Below are positions 1 to 5,859 of a DNA stretch of 8,362 bases, one piece after another. The stretch covers positions 1 to 8,362 of the forward strand of contig JBKHJZ010000141.1 of assembly GCA_046537875.1 (NCBI GenBank), given 5' to 3'. The stretch is from JBKHJZ01 sp046537875. Its GTDB lineage: Bacteria > Actinomycetota > Acidimicrobiia > Acidimicrobiales > VFJN01. The position numbers were made by a program, and so were the translations under genes. The notes below the pieces were generated by a model. That model saw nothing but the letters and a program-made list of their open reading frames with translations, ran no database searches and was not told the origin of the DNA. Within the stretch, counting starts at the first letter, position 1. Each line of letters starts with the position of its first letter.

Positions 1-2
1 CA

Positions 3-320
3 CTAGGCCAGGAGCATGAGCAGTGCCACGGCGTTGGCCAGGGCGACCGCGCCGGCCAGCAGGGCGAAGCTGGCCGCTGTCGGTGGCCCCGGGTCGGGCT
101 CGGCCCGGAGCGTCCGGATGCGCAGCGCCCCGGCGGTCACGCTGATCACCGCGATGGCGAGGCTCGCCGCGATCGCCAGCGCTCGCATCGCGCCGCTGGC
201 GGTCATGTGGCTCGCAAGGGCGGCGAGGGCGGCCGTGGCCAGGCCGGTGCGGATCCAGGCGAGCTCGGTGCGCTCGGCCTGGAGGCCCGGTGGCTCGTCG
301 ATGTCGTCGCGGGCGATCAC
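3..320 (-). CDS. DUF202 small membrane protein (YidH/YidG type), second of a tandem pair
   Basis: A 105-residue protein with three predicted membrane helices (about residues 20-37, 44-64 and 83-103). The N-terminal block QAERTELAWIRTGLA (14-28) is the hallmark of DUF202 (PF02656), seen in E. coli YidH and YidG. The molecular function of this family is not established; it is an inner-membrane protein. The start is GTG at 320-318, overlapping the stop of the upstream DUF202 gene as GTGA (320-317). No good Shine-Dalgarno sequence precedes it, so translation probably depends on coupling to the upstream gene. The stop TAG is at 5-3, two bases from the window edge, so any further operon member lies outside. 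Family assignment is firm; the role is unknown. Confidence 0.88.
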   Translation of the reverse strand: MIARDDIDEPPGLQAERTELAWIRTGLATAALAALASHMTASGAMRALAIAASLAIAVISVTAGALRIRTLRAEPDPGPPTAASFALLAGAVALANAVALLMLLA

Positions 321-679
321 GACAGCACCAGGATGACGCCGGCGGCTGCTGCGACGATCGCGATGGCGGTCGCCAGCAGCGGGACCGCGACCGGGTGGGG
401 GAGGGGTTCCCCGCGCCGCATGGCCCGCTGGACGGTTCGCCAGCGGAGGAAGCTGGCGACCGCCAGCGACAGGCTGAGCGCCAGGGCCGCCACGGTGAGC
501 GTGGTGCGTGCGGCCTCGGCCTCGAAGGCCCCGAACTCGTGCAGGGCGATGCCGCCGGCGAGCAGGGCGAGCGCCGTGCGCATCCAGGCCAGGAACGTGC
601 GCTCGTTCGCGAGCGTGAAGCGGTAATCGGGCTCCCGGTCCAGTCCGGGCTCGGTCGGATCCTCCCGGTGCTCGTCCAC
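317..679 (-). CDS. DUF202 small membrane protein, first of a tandem pair
   Basis: A DUF202-family membrane protein of 120 residues from the chosen start. The diagnostic motif TLANERTFLAWMRTAL lies at residues 22-37, followed by helices at about 29-47, 56-79 and 97-119. A charged, acidic N-terminus (DEHREDPTEPGLDREPD) precedes the first helix and should face the cytoplasm. The open frame extends to a TTG at 736, but I prefer GTG at 679. That start begins 4 bases after the TGA of the upstream AI-2E gene and has GAGG 8 bases before it, while the TTG start would add 19 Pro-rich residues overlapping the upstream gene. Paired adjacent DUF202 genes are a known arrangement (E. coli yidG/yidH), which suggests the two products work together, perhaps as a hetero-oligomer (inference). 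Confidence 0.87.
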   Translation of the reverse strand: MDEHREDPTEPGLDREPDYRFTLANERTFLAWMRTALALLAGGIALHEFGAFEAEAARTTLTVAALALSLSLAVASFLRWRTVQRAMRRGEPLPHPVAVPLLATAIAIVAAAAGVILVLS

Positions 680-683
680 CCCG

Positions 684-1790
684 TCAGCCTCGCAGGTCGG
701 TGGCGCCGGTCCCGGCACCGGCGGCCGAGGCGTCAACTGCCGGCCGGCGTCGGCCGATCTCGTCGACGACCGCCAGTCCGAACACCGCGAACGCGAGCCC
801 GTAGGCCGCGCCGCCGACGCCGTAGACCCGGTAGCCGATCAGCGCCACCACCCACGGCACCAGCAGCCCGACGTGGACGCTCCGGCGGGCGATGGCGCGG
901 CGGACGATCGTGGAATCGGCGAGCTGCACGGCGAGGACGCAACCCGCGGCGGTCAGCGCTGCCACGTCCGAGCGGAGCGCCAGCAGCAGCAGGATCATCG
1001 GGAGGGTCCCGAGCAGGATGCCGACGTGGGGCAGCAGCGCCATCAGCCCCGCGCCGAGCCCGAGCGCAGCGGGCGCCGGCAGGTCGAGCAGGCGGGCCAC
1101 GCCGCCGACGACCAGGCCGACGGCCAGCCCCTCGACGAGCGTCAGCAGGACGGCCCGGCGTGCACGCGGCAGGGCGCGGCTCACCGTGTCGGTCACGGCG
1201 TGCCGTTGCTCGGCCCTCGGCAGCTGCTCGACGGCCGAGGCCGCCAACCGCGGTCCGTAGGACATGAGGAAGAGCGTGAGGATGCCGCCGACGAAGTAGG
1301 TGGGGGCCGACCCGGCACCCTGGGCGAGCACGTCCTCGCCGCCGGTGGTCCGTTCCTCGAGGGCCTCGACGAACTGCTCGACCCGTCGCGACGCGTCCAC
1401 GTCGCTCGCCAGCTGCCCCACGCCGTCGTCGCGGGCCTCGAGCCGGCGGGCGGCATCCTCGGCGGCCACCCCGAACCGGTCGATGCCCGCGGCCAGGTCG
1501 TCGAACGCCATGTAGGTGATGCCGAAGGTCGCAGCCCCGGCCACGAGCAGCGCCAGGATCACGTTGACCAGCCGGGGGACGTGTGGGGCCCGGCGGTCCA
1601 TCGCGTCGACGATCGGATCGATGAGCACCGCGACGACCGCCGCGGCGGCCGCCCACGAGAGCGGCCGGTGTGCGGCGGTGAACGCGCGCTGGGCGACGAG
1701 CGCGAGCGCGATGGCCACCACGGCGAGCACGGCGGACGTCGCGGAGATGCGCACCCGGCGGTGCTGGACGGGTCGGCCGTCGGCAACCAC
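684..1790 (-). CDS. AI-2E family transporter-like membrane protein (leftward paralogue)
   Basis: An AI-2E-family (PF01594) polytopic membrane protein of 368 residues from the chosen start, the usual length for the family. Hydrophobic segments lie at about 17-34, 45-63 and 74-95. A soluble stretch of about 70 residues follows (96-163, rich in Asp, Glu and Arg), then further helices from 164 to the C-terminus. The family's Pro-x-x-Gly signature appears as ALLPHVGILLGTLP (about 251-264). Members include proposed AI-2 exporters and Na+/H+ antiporters, so the substrate cannot be named from sequence. The open frame reaches GTG at 1841, but that overlaps the divergent gene. GTG at 1790 fits better because it sits 7 bases after a TAnnnT element (1803-1798), consistent with leaderless translation; GAGGGG is present but 14 bases away. 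GTG at 1754 is a weaker alternative. The two DUF202 genes follow in the same operon. Confidence 0.83.
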   Translation of the reverse strand: MVADGRPVQHRRVRISATSAVLAVVAIALALVAQRAFTAAHRPLSWAAAAAVVAVLIDPIVDAMDRRAPHVPRLVNVILALLVAGAATFGITYMAFDDLAAGIDRFGVAAEDAARRLEARDDGVGQLASDVDASRRVEQFVEALEERTTGGEDVLAQGAGSAPTYFVGGILTLFLMSYGPRLAASAVEQLPRAEQRHAVTDTVSRALPRARRAVLLTLVEGLAVGLVVGGVARLLDLPAPAALGLGAGLMALLPHVGILLGTLPMILLLLALRSDVAALTAAGCVLAVQLADSTIVRRAIARRSVHVGLLVPWVVALIGYRVYGVGGAAYGLAFAVFGLAVVDEIGRRRPAVDASAAGAGTGATDLRG

Positions 1791-1796
1791 TCGGCG

Positions 1797-1803
1797 TACG
1801 GTA
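1797..1803. promoter_or_regulatory. Symmetrical -10 element serving two divergent leaderless starts
   Basis: TACGGTA reads TAnnnT on the plus strand (TACGGT, 1797-1802) and on the minus strand (TACCGT, 1803-1798). GTG at 1811 lies 8 bases downstream on the plus strand. GTG at 1790 lies 7 bases downstream on the minus strand. Transcription starting at the usual distance from a -10 would begin at or next to each GTG, giving leaderless mRNAs. Neither side has a good TTGACA-like -35 at 17 bases, so this is a candidate based on position and symmetry only. Confidence 0.5.
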
Positions 1804-1810
1804 ACCCCTC

Positions 1811-3316
1811 GTGGTCGACCAGCCGTCCGCCGAGCCAGCACATGCCCAAGAGCCGGCCGCCGGGCGCAGTGAGGCCGATGGCCCGGACAACCGGGCCCGG
1901 GCCGGCGCGCAGGGTGCGGACCCGGACAGCGTGGAGCGCGGCACCCCCGAACCAGAGAGCGCAGCGTGCGACACGGCCCAGACGGACGCCGCCGGGCAGG
2001 AGGGCGCAGGGGGCGACACGGGCCACCCGGACACCGACCCGGGCGGTCCAGAGCCGGGGAGCGCAGAACCGGCGAGCCCGGAACCGGCGAGCGCAGAGCC
2101 GGGGAGCCCGGAGCCGGGGGGCGCCGGGCGCGAGCCGACCGATCGCGAGGGCGCCGACGGCACCACGGTCCTCGTCGACATCGACCCGTGGTCGTTCGTC
2201 GCCTTCGGCGGGGCGGCCGCGCTGGCCGCGGTGCTGTTCGCGATCGTCGGGGCGGCCTCCGACGTGCTCACCGGCATCGGTGTCGGCATCCTCGCCGGCG
2301 TCGCCCTCGCACCGGTCGTCAGCGCCGTGGCACGGCGGTGGGGGACCACCCGGGGGATCGCCGTGATCATCGTCGGATCCGGCCTGGCCGTGGCGCTCGC
2401 CGTCGTCGTGCTGCTGGTCGCCCCCGCCGCCGTCGACCAGTCCCAGGACTTCAGCGACGAGCTGCCGGCGACGGTCCGCCAGATGTACACCTGGCCGATC
2501 GTCGGCGACCGCCTGGCATCGGCCGACGCCGCCACCCGTGTCGACGAGTGGATCGACGACCTGCCCGCCAGCCTCGACGACCGCACGCTCGCCGACGTGG
2601 GCGAGCGGCTGCTCGGCGGGGTGCTGAGCGCGTTCATCGTGTTCGTCACCGCGCTCGGCGTGCTCGTCGACGGCGAGGTGATCGTCCGCCGCGCCAGGGC
2701 GCTCGTCCCCACCCGTCGGCGCCCCGCGGCCGACCACCTGGGGCGCATCGTGTACGCCACGTTCGGCAGCTACTTCGCCGGCTCGCTGTTCGTGGCCGTG
2801 CTGGCCGGCCTGGTCACCCTGTCCATCGGGCTGGTCCTCGGGGTGCCGCTCGCCCCGGTCGCCGGCCTCTGGACGGCCCTCACCAACCTCATCCCGCAGA
2901 TCGGCGGGTTCCTCGGCGGCTCGTTCCTGGTGATCCTGGCGCTCACCGAGGGACCCGTGCACGCGGCGGTGGCGCTCGCTCTGTTCGTCGCCTACCAGAA
3001 CCTGGAGAACCACGTGCTCGGGCCCGCGATCGTGGGCCGTGCCGTCAACCTGTCGCCGCCGGCCACCATGCTCGCGGTGCTGGTCGGCGCCGCCGCGGCC
3101 GGGGTCCCCGGCGCGCTCGTGGCCACCCCGCTGTTCGGCGCCGCGAAGGCCGTGTACCTCGACAGCCGGGGGGAGATGCCCGAGCCGGAGGCGCGGCGCA
3201 TGCCGGCGCACGTGCGGGGCACGATGCGGCGCATCGCCCGCCGCGTCCGTGCCGCGCTGCCCGGCGGTCGCCGGGGCGGCGCCGGCGGACGCGATCCCGA
3301 GGCCGGCCCGGATTGA
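1811..3316 (+). CDS. AI-2E family transporter-like protein with long acidic Pro/Glu-rich N-terminal tail
   Basis: A 501-residue protein. Residues 1 to about 118 are a hydrophilic low-complexity tail rich in Pro, Glu, Gly, Ala and Asp with no signal peptide, including five EP(G/A)(S/G)(A/P) repeats at 81-105. Residues 127-450 form an AI-2E (PF01594) domain: helices at about 127-149, 152-173 and 182-207, a soluble segment (208-262), a helix at 266-287, then a helical block from 318. Family signatures are NLIPQIGGFLGG (359-370) and YQNLENHVLGPAIVGRAVNLSP (395-416). An Arg-rich tail (463-490) ends the protein. Transport is likely, substrate unknown. The start is GTG, 8 bases after a TAnnnT element and without a Shine-Dalgarno sequence. 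The leftward gene at 684-1790 is a divergent paralogue, about 130 residues shorter, mostly because it lacks the tail. A later start would remove the tail, but the clear promoter-to-GTG spacing favours 1811. Confidence 0.85.
   Translation: MVDQPSAEPAHAQEPAAGRSEADGPDNRARAGAQGADPDSVERGTPEPESAACDTAQTDAAGQEGAGGDTGHPDTDPGGPEPGSAEPASPEPASAEPGSPEPGGAGREPTDREGADGTTVLVDIDPWSFVAFGGAAALAAVLFAIVGAASDVLTGIGVGILAGVALAPVVSAVARRWGTTRGIAVIIVGSGLAVALAVVVLLVAPAAVDQSQDFSDELPATVRQMYTWPIVGDRLASADAATRVDEWIDDLPASLDDRTLADVGERLLGGVLSAFIVFVTALGVLVDGEVIVRRARALVPTRRRPAADHLGRIVYATFGSYFAGSLFVAVLAGLVTLSIGLVLGVPLAPVAGLWTALTNLIPQIGGFLGGSFLVILALTEGPVHAAVALALFVAYQNLENHVLGPAIVGRAVNLSPPATMLAVLVGAAAAGVPGALVATPLFGAAKAVYLDSRGEMPEPEARRMPAHVRGTMRRIARRVRAALPGGRRGGAGGRDPEAGPD
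2051..2125 (+). repeat. Five in-frame 15-bp tandem repeats in the AI-2E gene
   Basis: Five consecutive 15-bp units start at 2051, 2066, 2081, 2096 and 2111, for example gaaccggcgagcgca and gagccggggagcccg. They encode EPGSA, EPASP, EPASA, EPGSP and EPGGA. The units differ at a few bases. The period is a multiple of three, so copy number can change without breaking the frame. They form part of the disordered acidic N-terminal tail. Confidence 0.85.
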
Positions 3317-3320
3317 GGGG

Positions 3321-3398
3321 CCCGAGGTCATGGGTTCCAGGGCCGGGGGCCCGAGGTCATGGGTTCCGGGGCCGGGGGCCCGAGGTCATGGATTCCGG
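3321..3398 (+). repeat. 29-bp tandem repeat, about 2.7 copies, intergenic
   Basis: Units begin at 3321, 3350 and 3379 with the core CCCGAGGTCATGG(G/A)TTCC. Copies 1 and 2 (29 bp each) differ at one position (A/G after TTCC). Copy 3 is truncated after about 20 bp and has one change (G to A) in the core. The copies abut directly with no unique spacers, so this is not a CRISPR array. They start 4 bases after the stop of the rightward AI-2E gene, inside the convergent gap before the pirin gene. Near-identity suggests recent amplification or constraint. Confidence 0.88.
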
Positions 3399-3421
3399 AT
3401 CCGGAACCTGGTGCCTCGGGC
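3378..3421. terminator. Large inverted repeat, probable bidirectional terminator between convergent genes
   Basis: Outer arms GCCCGAGG (3378-3385) and CCTCGGGC (3414-3421) pair over 8 bp. An inner perfect 14-bp palindrome, TTCCGGATCCGGAA (3393-3406), pairs over 7 bp around GATC. The 7-base segments between them pair only partly, mainly by G-U. The left arm is the third copy of the 29-bp repeat and the right arm is a diverged inverted copy (14 of 20 positions match). It lies 62 bases past the AI-2E stop and 107 bases past the pirin stop, so it could end transcription from both sides. There is no T-tract, which is common in high-GC actinobacteria but lowers certainty. Confidence 0.5.
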
Positions 3422-3481
3422 GGGGCCGGGTGGAACGTATCGCCTCGGGGTTGGAGTAACCGATCGCCTCGGAGACCGGTC

Positions 3482-3503
3482 GCACGTCACGGCCGTGAGG
3501 TGC
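3482..3503. terminator. Second inverted repeat in the convergent gap, candidate pirin terminator or operator
   Basis: GCAC-g-TCACGGCCGTGA-g-GTGC is a 22-bp palindrome with one mismatched pair. Its centre, 3487-3498, is a perfect 12-bp palindrome. As RNA it can form two 4-bp stems split by one mismatch with a GGCC loop. It sits 24 bases past the stop of the leftward pirin gene, a usual place for a terminator. No T-tract follows on either strand. The rest of 3422-3481 shows only a short direct repeat (ATCGCCTCGG at 3439 and 3463). Confidence 0.35.
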
Positions 3504-3527
3504 CGGCAGATCCCGGATGGAAGTCGG

Positions 3528-4496
3528 TCAGCCGAGGCGTTCCGCGGGGATCCGGCCGAGGGCGCCGCGCTGGAAGTCCTCGAGGGCCTGCACGAGCTCG
3601 GCACGGGTGTTCATCACGAACGGGCCGTAGTGTGCGACCGGCTCACGGATCGGCTGCCCGCCGAGCACCAGCACGTCGAGCCCGCCGGATCCGCCGCTCG
3701 AGCCCGCCGCCGATGCGGCGGCCACCGTGATCACGTCGCCCGGTCCGAGCACGCCGGTCTGCCCGGCGCGCAGCGGCCGCCGCTCGGAGCCGACGCTGCC
3801 GCCGCCCGCCAGGGCGTAGACGATCGCGTTGAAGTCGGGCCGCCAGGGCAGCCGCAGCTCTGCGCCCGCCGCCAGGGTGGCGTGCGCGAGCGTGATCGGC
3901 GTGTGCGTGATCCCCGGCCCGGCATGGCCGTCGATCTCGCCCGCGATGATGCGGACCAGTGCGCCGCCGTCGGGTGATGCCACGAGAGCCACCCGGCCAC
4001 GATCGATGTCCTGGTACCGCGGGGGCGTCATCTTGGACGCCGCCGGCAGGTTCACCCAGAGCTGGATGCCGTGGAAGAGGCCACCGCTCGCGACCAGCGC
4101 CTCGGGCGGCTCCTCGATGTGGAGGATGCCCCCGCCGGCGGTCATCCACTGGGTGTCGCCGTCGCTGATGAGGCCGCCCCCGCCGGTGGAGTCCTCGTGA
4201 CGGAACGTGCCGTCGATCATGTAGGTGACGGTCTCGAACCCCCGGTGGGGATGCCAGGACGTGCCCCGCGGCTCGCCGGGGGCGTACTCGACCTCGCCCA
4301 TCTGGTCCATGTGGACGAACGGGTCGATCTGCGCGTAGGTGAGCCCGGCGAAGGCCCGGCGGACGGGGAACCCCTCGCCCTCGAAGCCGGCCGGCGCGGT
4401 CGTGAGCGCCTGCACCGGGCGGTCCACGGCCACGGCCCGGTCGGGATCGTGGAGCCGGGGCAGCGTCAGGATGTCGTCGACCGTCACGGCCGGCAT
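3528..4496 (-). CDS. Pirin family bicupin protein
   Basis: A 322-residue two-domain cupin of the pirin family (PF02678 plus pirin C-terminal PF05726). The metal-binding residues are visible: HPHRGFETVTY gives His82 and His84, and GGGILHIEE gives His126 and Glu128, matching the 3-His/1-Glu set of characterised pirins. The usual GRG before the third His is GGG here. The C-terminal hallmark GGQPIREPVAHYGPFVMNT (279-297) is intact. Pirins are cytoplasmic Fe-binding proteins; some have quercetin 2,3-dioxygenase activity and others bind transcription factors or enzymes, so the specific role is open. The ATG start is supported by a near-perfect Shine-Dalgarno sequence. The gene lies 127 bases after the acyl-CoA dehydrogenase in the same direction and may have its own promoter. 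The fully conserved ligands argue for a functional enzyme. Confidence 0.93.
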   Translation of the reverse strand: MPAVTVDDILTLPRLHDPDRAVAVDRPVQALTTAPAGFEGEGFPVRRAFAGLTYAQIDPFVHMDQMGEVEYAPGEPRGTSWHPHRGFETVTYMIDGTFRHEDSTGGGGLISDGDTQWMTAGGGILHIEEPPEALVASGGLFHGIQLWVNLPAASKMTPPRYQDIDRGRVALVASPDGGALVRIIAGEIDGHAGPGITHTPITLAHATLAAGAELRLPWRPDFNAIVYALAGGGSVGSERRPLRAGQTGVLGPGDVITVAAASAAGSSGGSGGLDVLVLGGQPIREPVAHYGPFVMNTRAELVQALEDFQRGALGRIPAERLG

Positions 4497-4499
4497 CGG

Positions 4500-4508
4500 T
4501 CACCTCCT
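4500..4508 (-). promoter_or_regulatory. Strong Shine-Dalgarno for the pirin gene
   Basis: On the minus strand AGGAGGTGA matches the 16S anti-Shine-Dalgarno over nine bases, with the GGAGG core 6 bases from the ATG at 4496. It is the strongest ribosome binding site in the window and contrasts with the apparently leaderless genes elsewhere. It fixes the pirin start. Confidence 0.8.
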
Positions 4509-4532
4509 GGGAGCGGAGCACCGCAGCCACAT

Positions 4533-4544
4533 CGGGAGCTCCCG
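4533..4544. promoter_or_regulatory. 12-bp palindrome upstream of pirin, possible operator
   Basis: CGGGAGCTCCCG is a perfect 12-bp palindrome, 37 bases before the pirin start. It lies in the 127-base gap (4497-4623) between the dehydrogenase stop and the pirin ATG. No convincing -10 element was seen in this gap. It could be a repressor site, a weak terminator for the upstream operon, or chance in GC-rich DNA. Confidence 0.22.
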
Positions 4545-4623
4545 GCGCGGCTTGGGGCGGTCTCCACTCCCAACAGCGGTCGGCCGGGCGATGTTCCGCC
4601 GCCCCGTGCCGCCGCCGGCCTGG

Positions 4624-5853
4624 TCACAGCGGCAGGTCGCCGGTGGCGGTGCGCGTGCTGCCGTGGTCCTTGTACGCCGCGATCGTGCGCTGGGCGATCC
4701 GCATCTGGTGGACCTCGTCGGCGCCGTCGGCGAACCGCGCCCACCGGGCGTGCTGGTACATGCTCGCCAGCGGCGTGTCGGTCGAGTAGCCGAGCGCACC
4801 GTGGACCTGGATCGACCGGTCGATGATCCGGTTGAGCGCGTTGGCCACGAAGTGCTTGGCCATCGACACCTCGCTCTTGAAGTCGAGCTTGTTGTCGATG
4901 CGGTACGCGGCGTGCAGCACCATGAGCTTGGCCTGGTACAGCTCCATGGCCGAGTCGGCGATCATCCACTGGATCCCCTGCTTCTCCGCCAGCACCGAGC
5001 CGTGCGAGTACCGGTCGAGCGCGCGGTCGACCATCATGTCGAGGGCCGTCTCGGCCTGCGCGATCCAGCGCATGCAGTGCGCCAGGCGGGCCGGGCCCAG
5101 GCGGTACTGGCCGAGCATGTGGCCCTGGCCCCGGCCGCCCAGCATGCGGTCGGCGGGAACGCGGAGGTCCTCGATGAGGATCTCGGAGTGGCCGGTCGAG
5201 CCGTGCATCGTCTCGACCTCCCGCACCTCCTTCCAGCCCTCCGAGGGGATGTCGACGATGAACGCCGTGTTGGCGGCCTGGGGCAGGTCGGGGTCGTCCT
5301 CCGTGCGGGCGATCAGGATGGCGAAGCCGGCGCGGTGCGCGTTGGAGATGAACCACTTGTGGCCGTTGATCACCCACTCGTCGCCGTCCTGCTCGGCGCG
5401 GGTCCGGATGAGCGTCGGGTCCGAGCCGGCAACCTCTGGCTCGGTCATCGCGAAGCAGCTCATGATCCGGCCCTCGCAGAGCGGGCGCAGGTAGCGCTCC
5501 TTCTGCTCCTCGGTGCCCCAGTGGAGCAGCGTGTGCATGTTCCCCTCGTCGGGGGCTTGGCAGTTCATCGCCCAGGGGCCGAAGCGTGACTTGGCGGCCT
5601 CGGCCTGGACCATCGCCAGCTCGACGTGCCCGAGGCCCATGCCACCCCACTCCTCGGGCATGTGCGGCAGCCAGAGGCCCGCCTCCTGGGCCCTGCCGCG
5701 CATCTCGAGGAGGAGCCGGACGTACTCGTCGCGCTCGAGCTTCTCGTCGCCGCCGATCTTCTCCTCGCGGGGCTTGACGACATCCTCGACGAAGGTGCGC
5801 ACGCGGTGGCGGATGTCCTCGAGCTCGGGCGTGAGCGTGAAGTCGATGGGCAT
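4624..5853 (-). CDS. Acyl-CoA dehydrogenase, ACAD10/ACAD11 (LvaC-like) subfamily
   Basis: A 409-residue FAD-dependent acyl-CoA dehydrogenase of normal length. The helical N-terminal domain includes LPHMPEEWGGMGLGHVE (62-78). The central beta domain has CFAMTEPEVAGSD (133-145) and NGHKWFISNA (163-172), which contact flavin and substrate. The C-terminal domain has GPARLAHCMRW (253-263), IQVHGALGYSTDTPLASMY (348-366) and FADGADEVH (374-382). TEPEVAGSD, with one residue more than the classic signature, and ADGADEVH match the ACAD10/ACAD11 branch. Asp376 stands where MCAD-type enzymes have the catalytic Glu. Related enzymes act on 4-phosphoacyl-CoA to give an enoyl-CoA for beta-oxidation. The start ATG is 6 bases past the stop of the kinase gene, and its Shine-Dalgarno (GAGGAGG) lies inside that gene, so the two are translationally linked. 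General family is certain; substrate is inferred. Confidence 0.93.
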   Translation of the reverse strand: MPIDFTLTPELEDIRHRVRTFVEDVVKPREEKIGGDEKLERDEYVRLLLEMRGRAQEAGLWLPHMPEEWGGMGLGHVELAMVQAEAAKSRFGPWAMNCQAPDEGNMHTLLHWGTEEQKERYLRPLCEGRIMSCFAMTEPEVAGSDPTLIRTRAEQDGDEWVINGHKWFISNAHRAGFAILIARTEDDPDLPQAANTAFIVDIPSEGWKEVREVETMHGSTGHSEILIEDLRVPADRMLGGRGQGHMLGQYRLGPARLAHCMRWIAQAETALDMMVDRALDRYSHGSVLAEKQGIQWMIADSAMELYQAKLMVLHAAYRIDNKLDFKSEVSMAKHFVANALNRIIDRSIQVHGALGYSTDTPLASMYQHARWARFADGADEVHQMRIAQRTIAAYKDHGSTRTATGDLPL

Positions 5854-5859
5854 GGGTGG

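Noticed and set aside
680..736. TTG-initiated 19-residue extension of the first DUF202 gene
   Set aside because: It overlaps the end of the AI-2E gene, is Pro-rich and lacks the ribosome site seen before GTG at 679.
684..1790. AI-2 quorum-sensing exporter
   Set aside because: AI-2E is a family name covering diverse transporters; no luxS or lsr-type gene is in the window, so AI-2 transport is not claimed.
733..2760. A 675-codon minus-strand open frame
   Set aside because: It spans two divergent AI-2E genes, its product is Arg/Pro/Ser-rich with no domain, and it is the usual long shadow frame of very GC-rich DNA.
1559..3331. A 590-codon minus-strand open frame opposite the rightward AI-2E gene
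   Set aside because: Low-complexity His/Asp/Gly/Arg product with no recognisable family; the opposite strand encodes an intact AI-2E domain.
3321..3398. CRISPR array
   Set aside because: The 29-bp period is suggestive, but units abut with no unique spacers and there are no cas genes.
1966..3459. A 497-codon plus-strand open frame overlapping the AI-2E gene
   Set aside because: Almost entirely Arg/Gly/Pro, out of frame with the recognised gene, and running through the intergenic repeats.
3039..3977. A plus-strand frame through the 29-bp repeat and into the pirin gene
   Set aside because: It joins out-of-frame AI-2E sequence, the repeat and antisense pirin; no protein family is recognisable.
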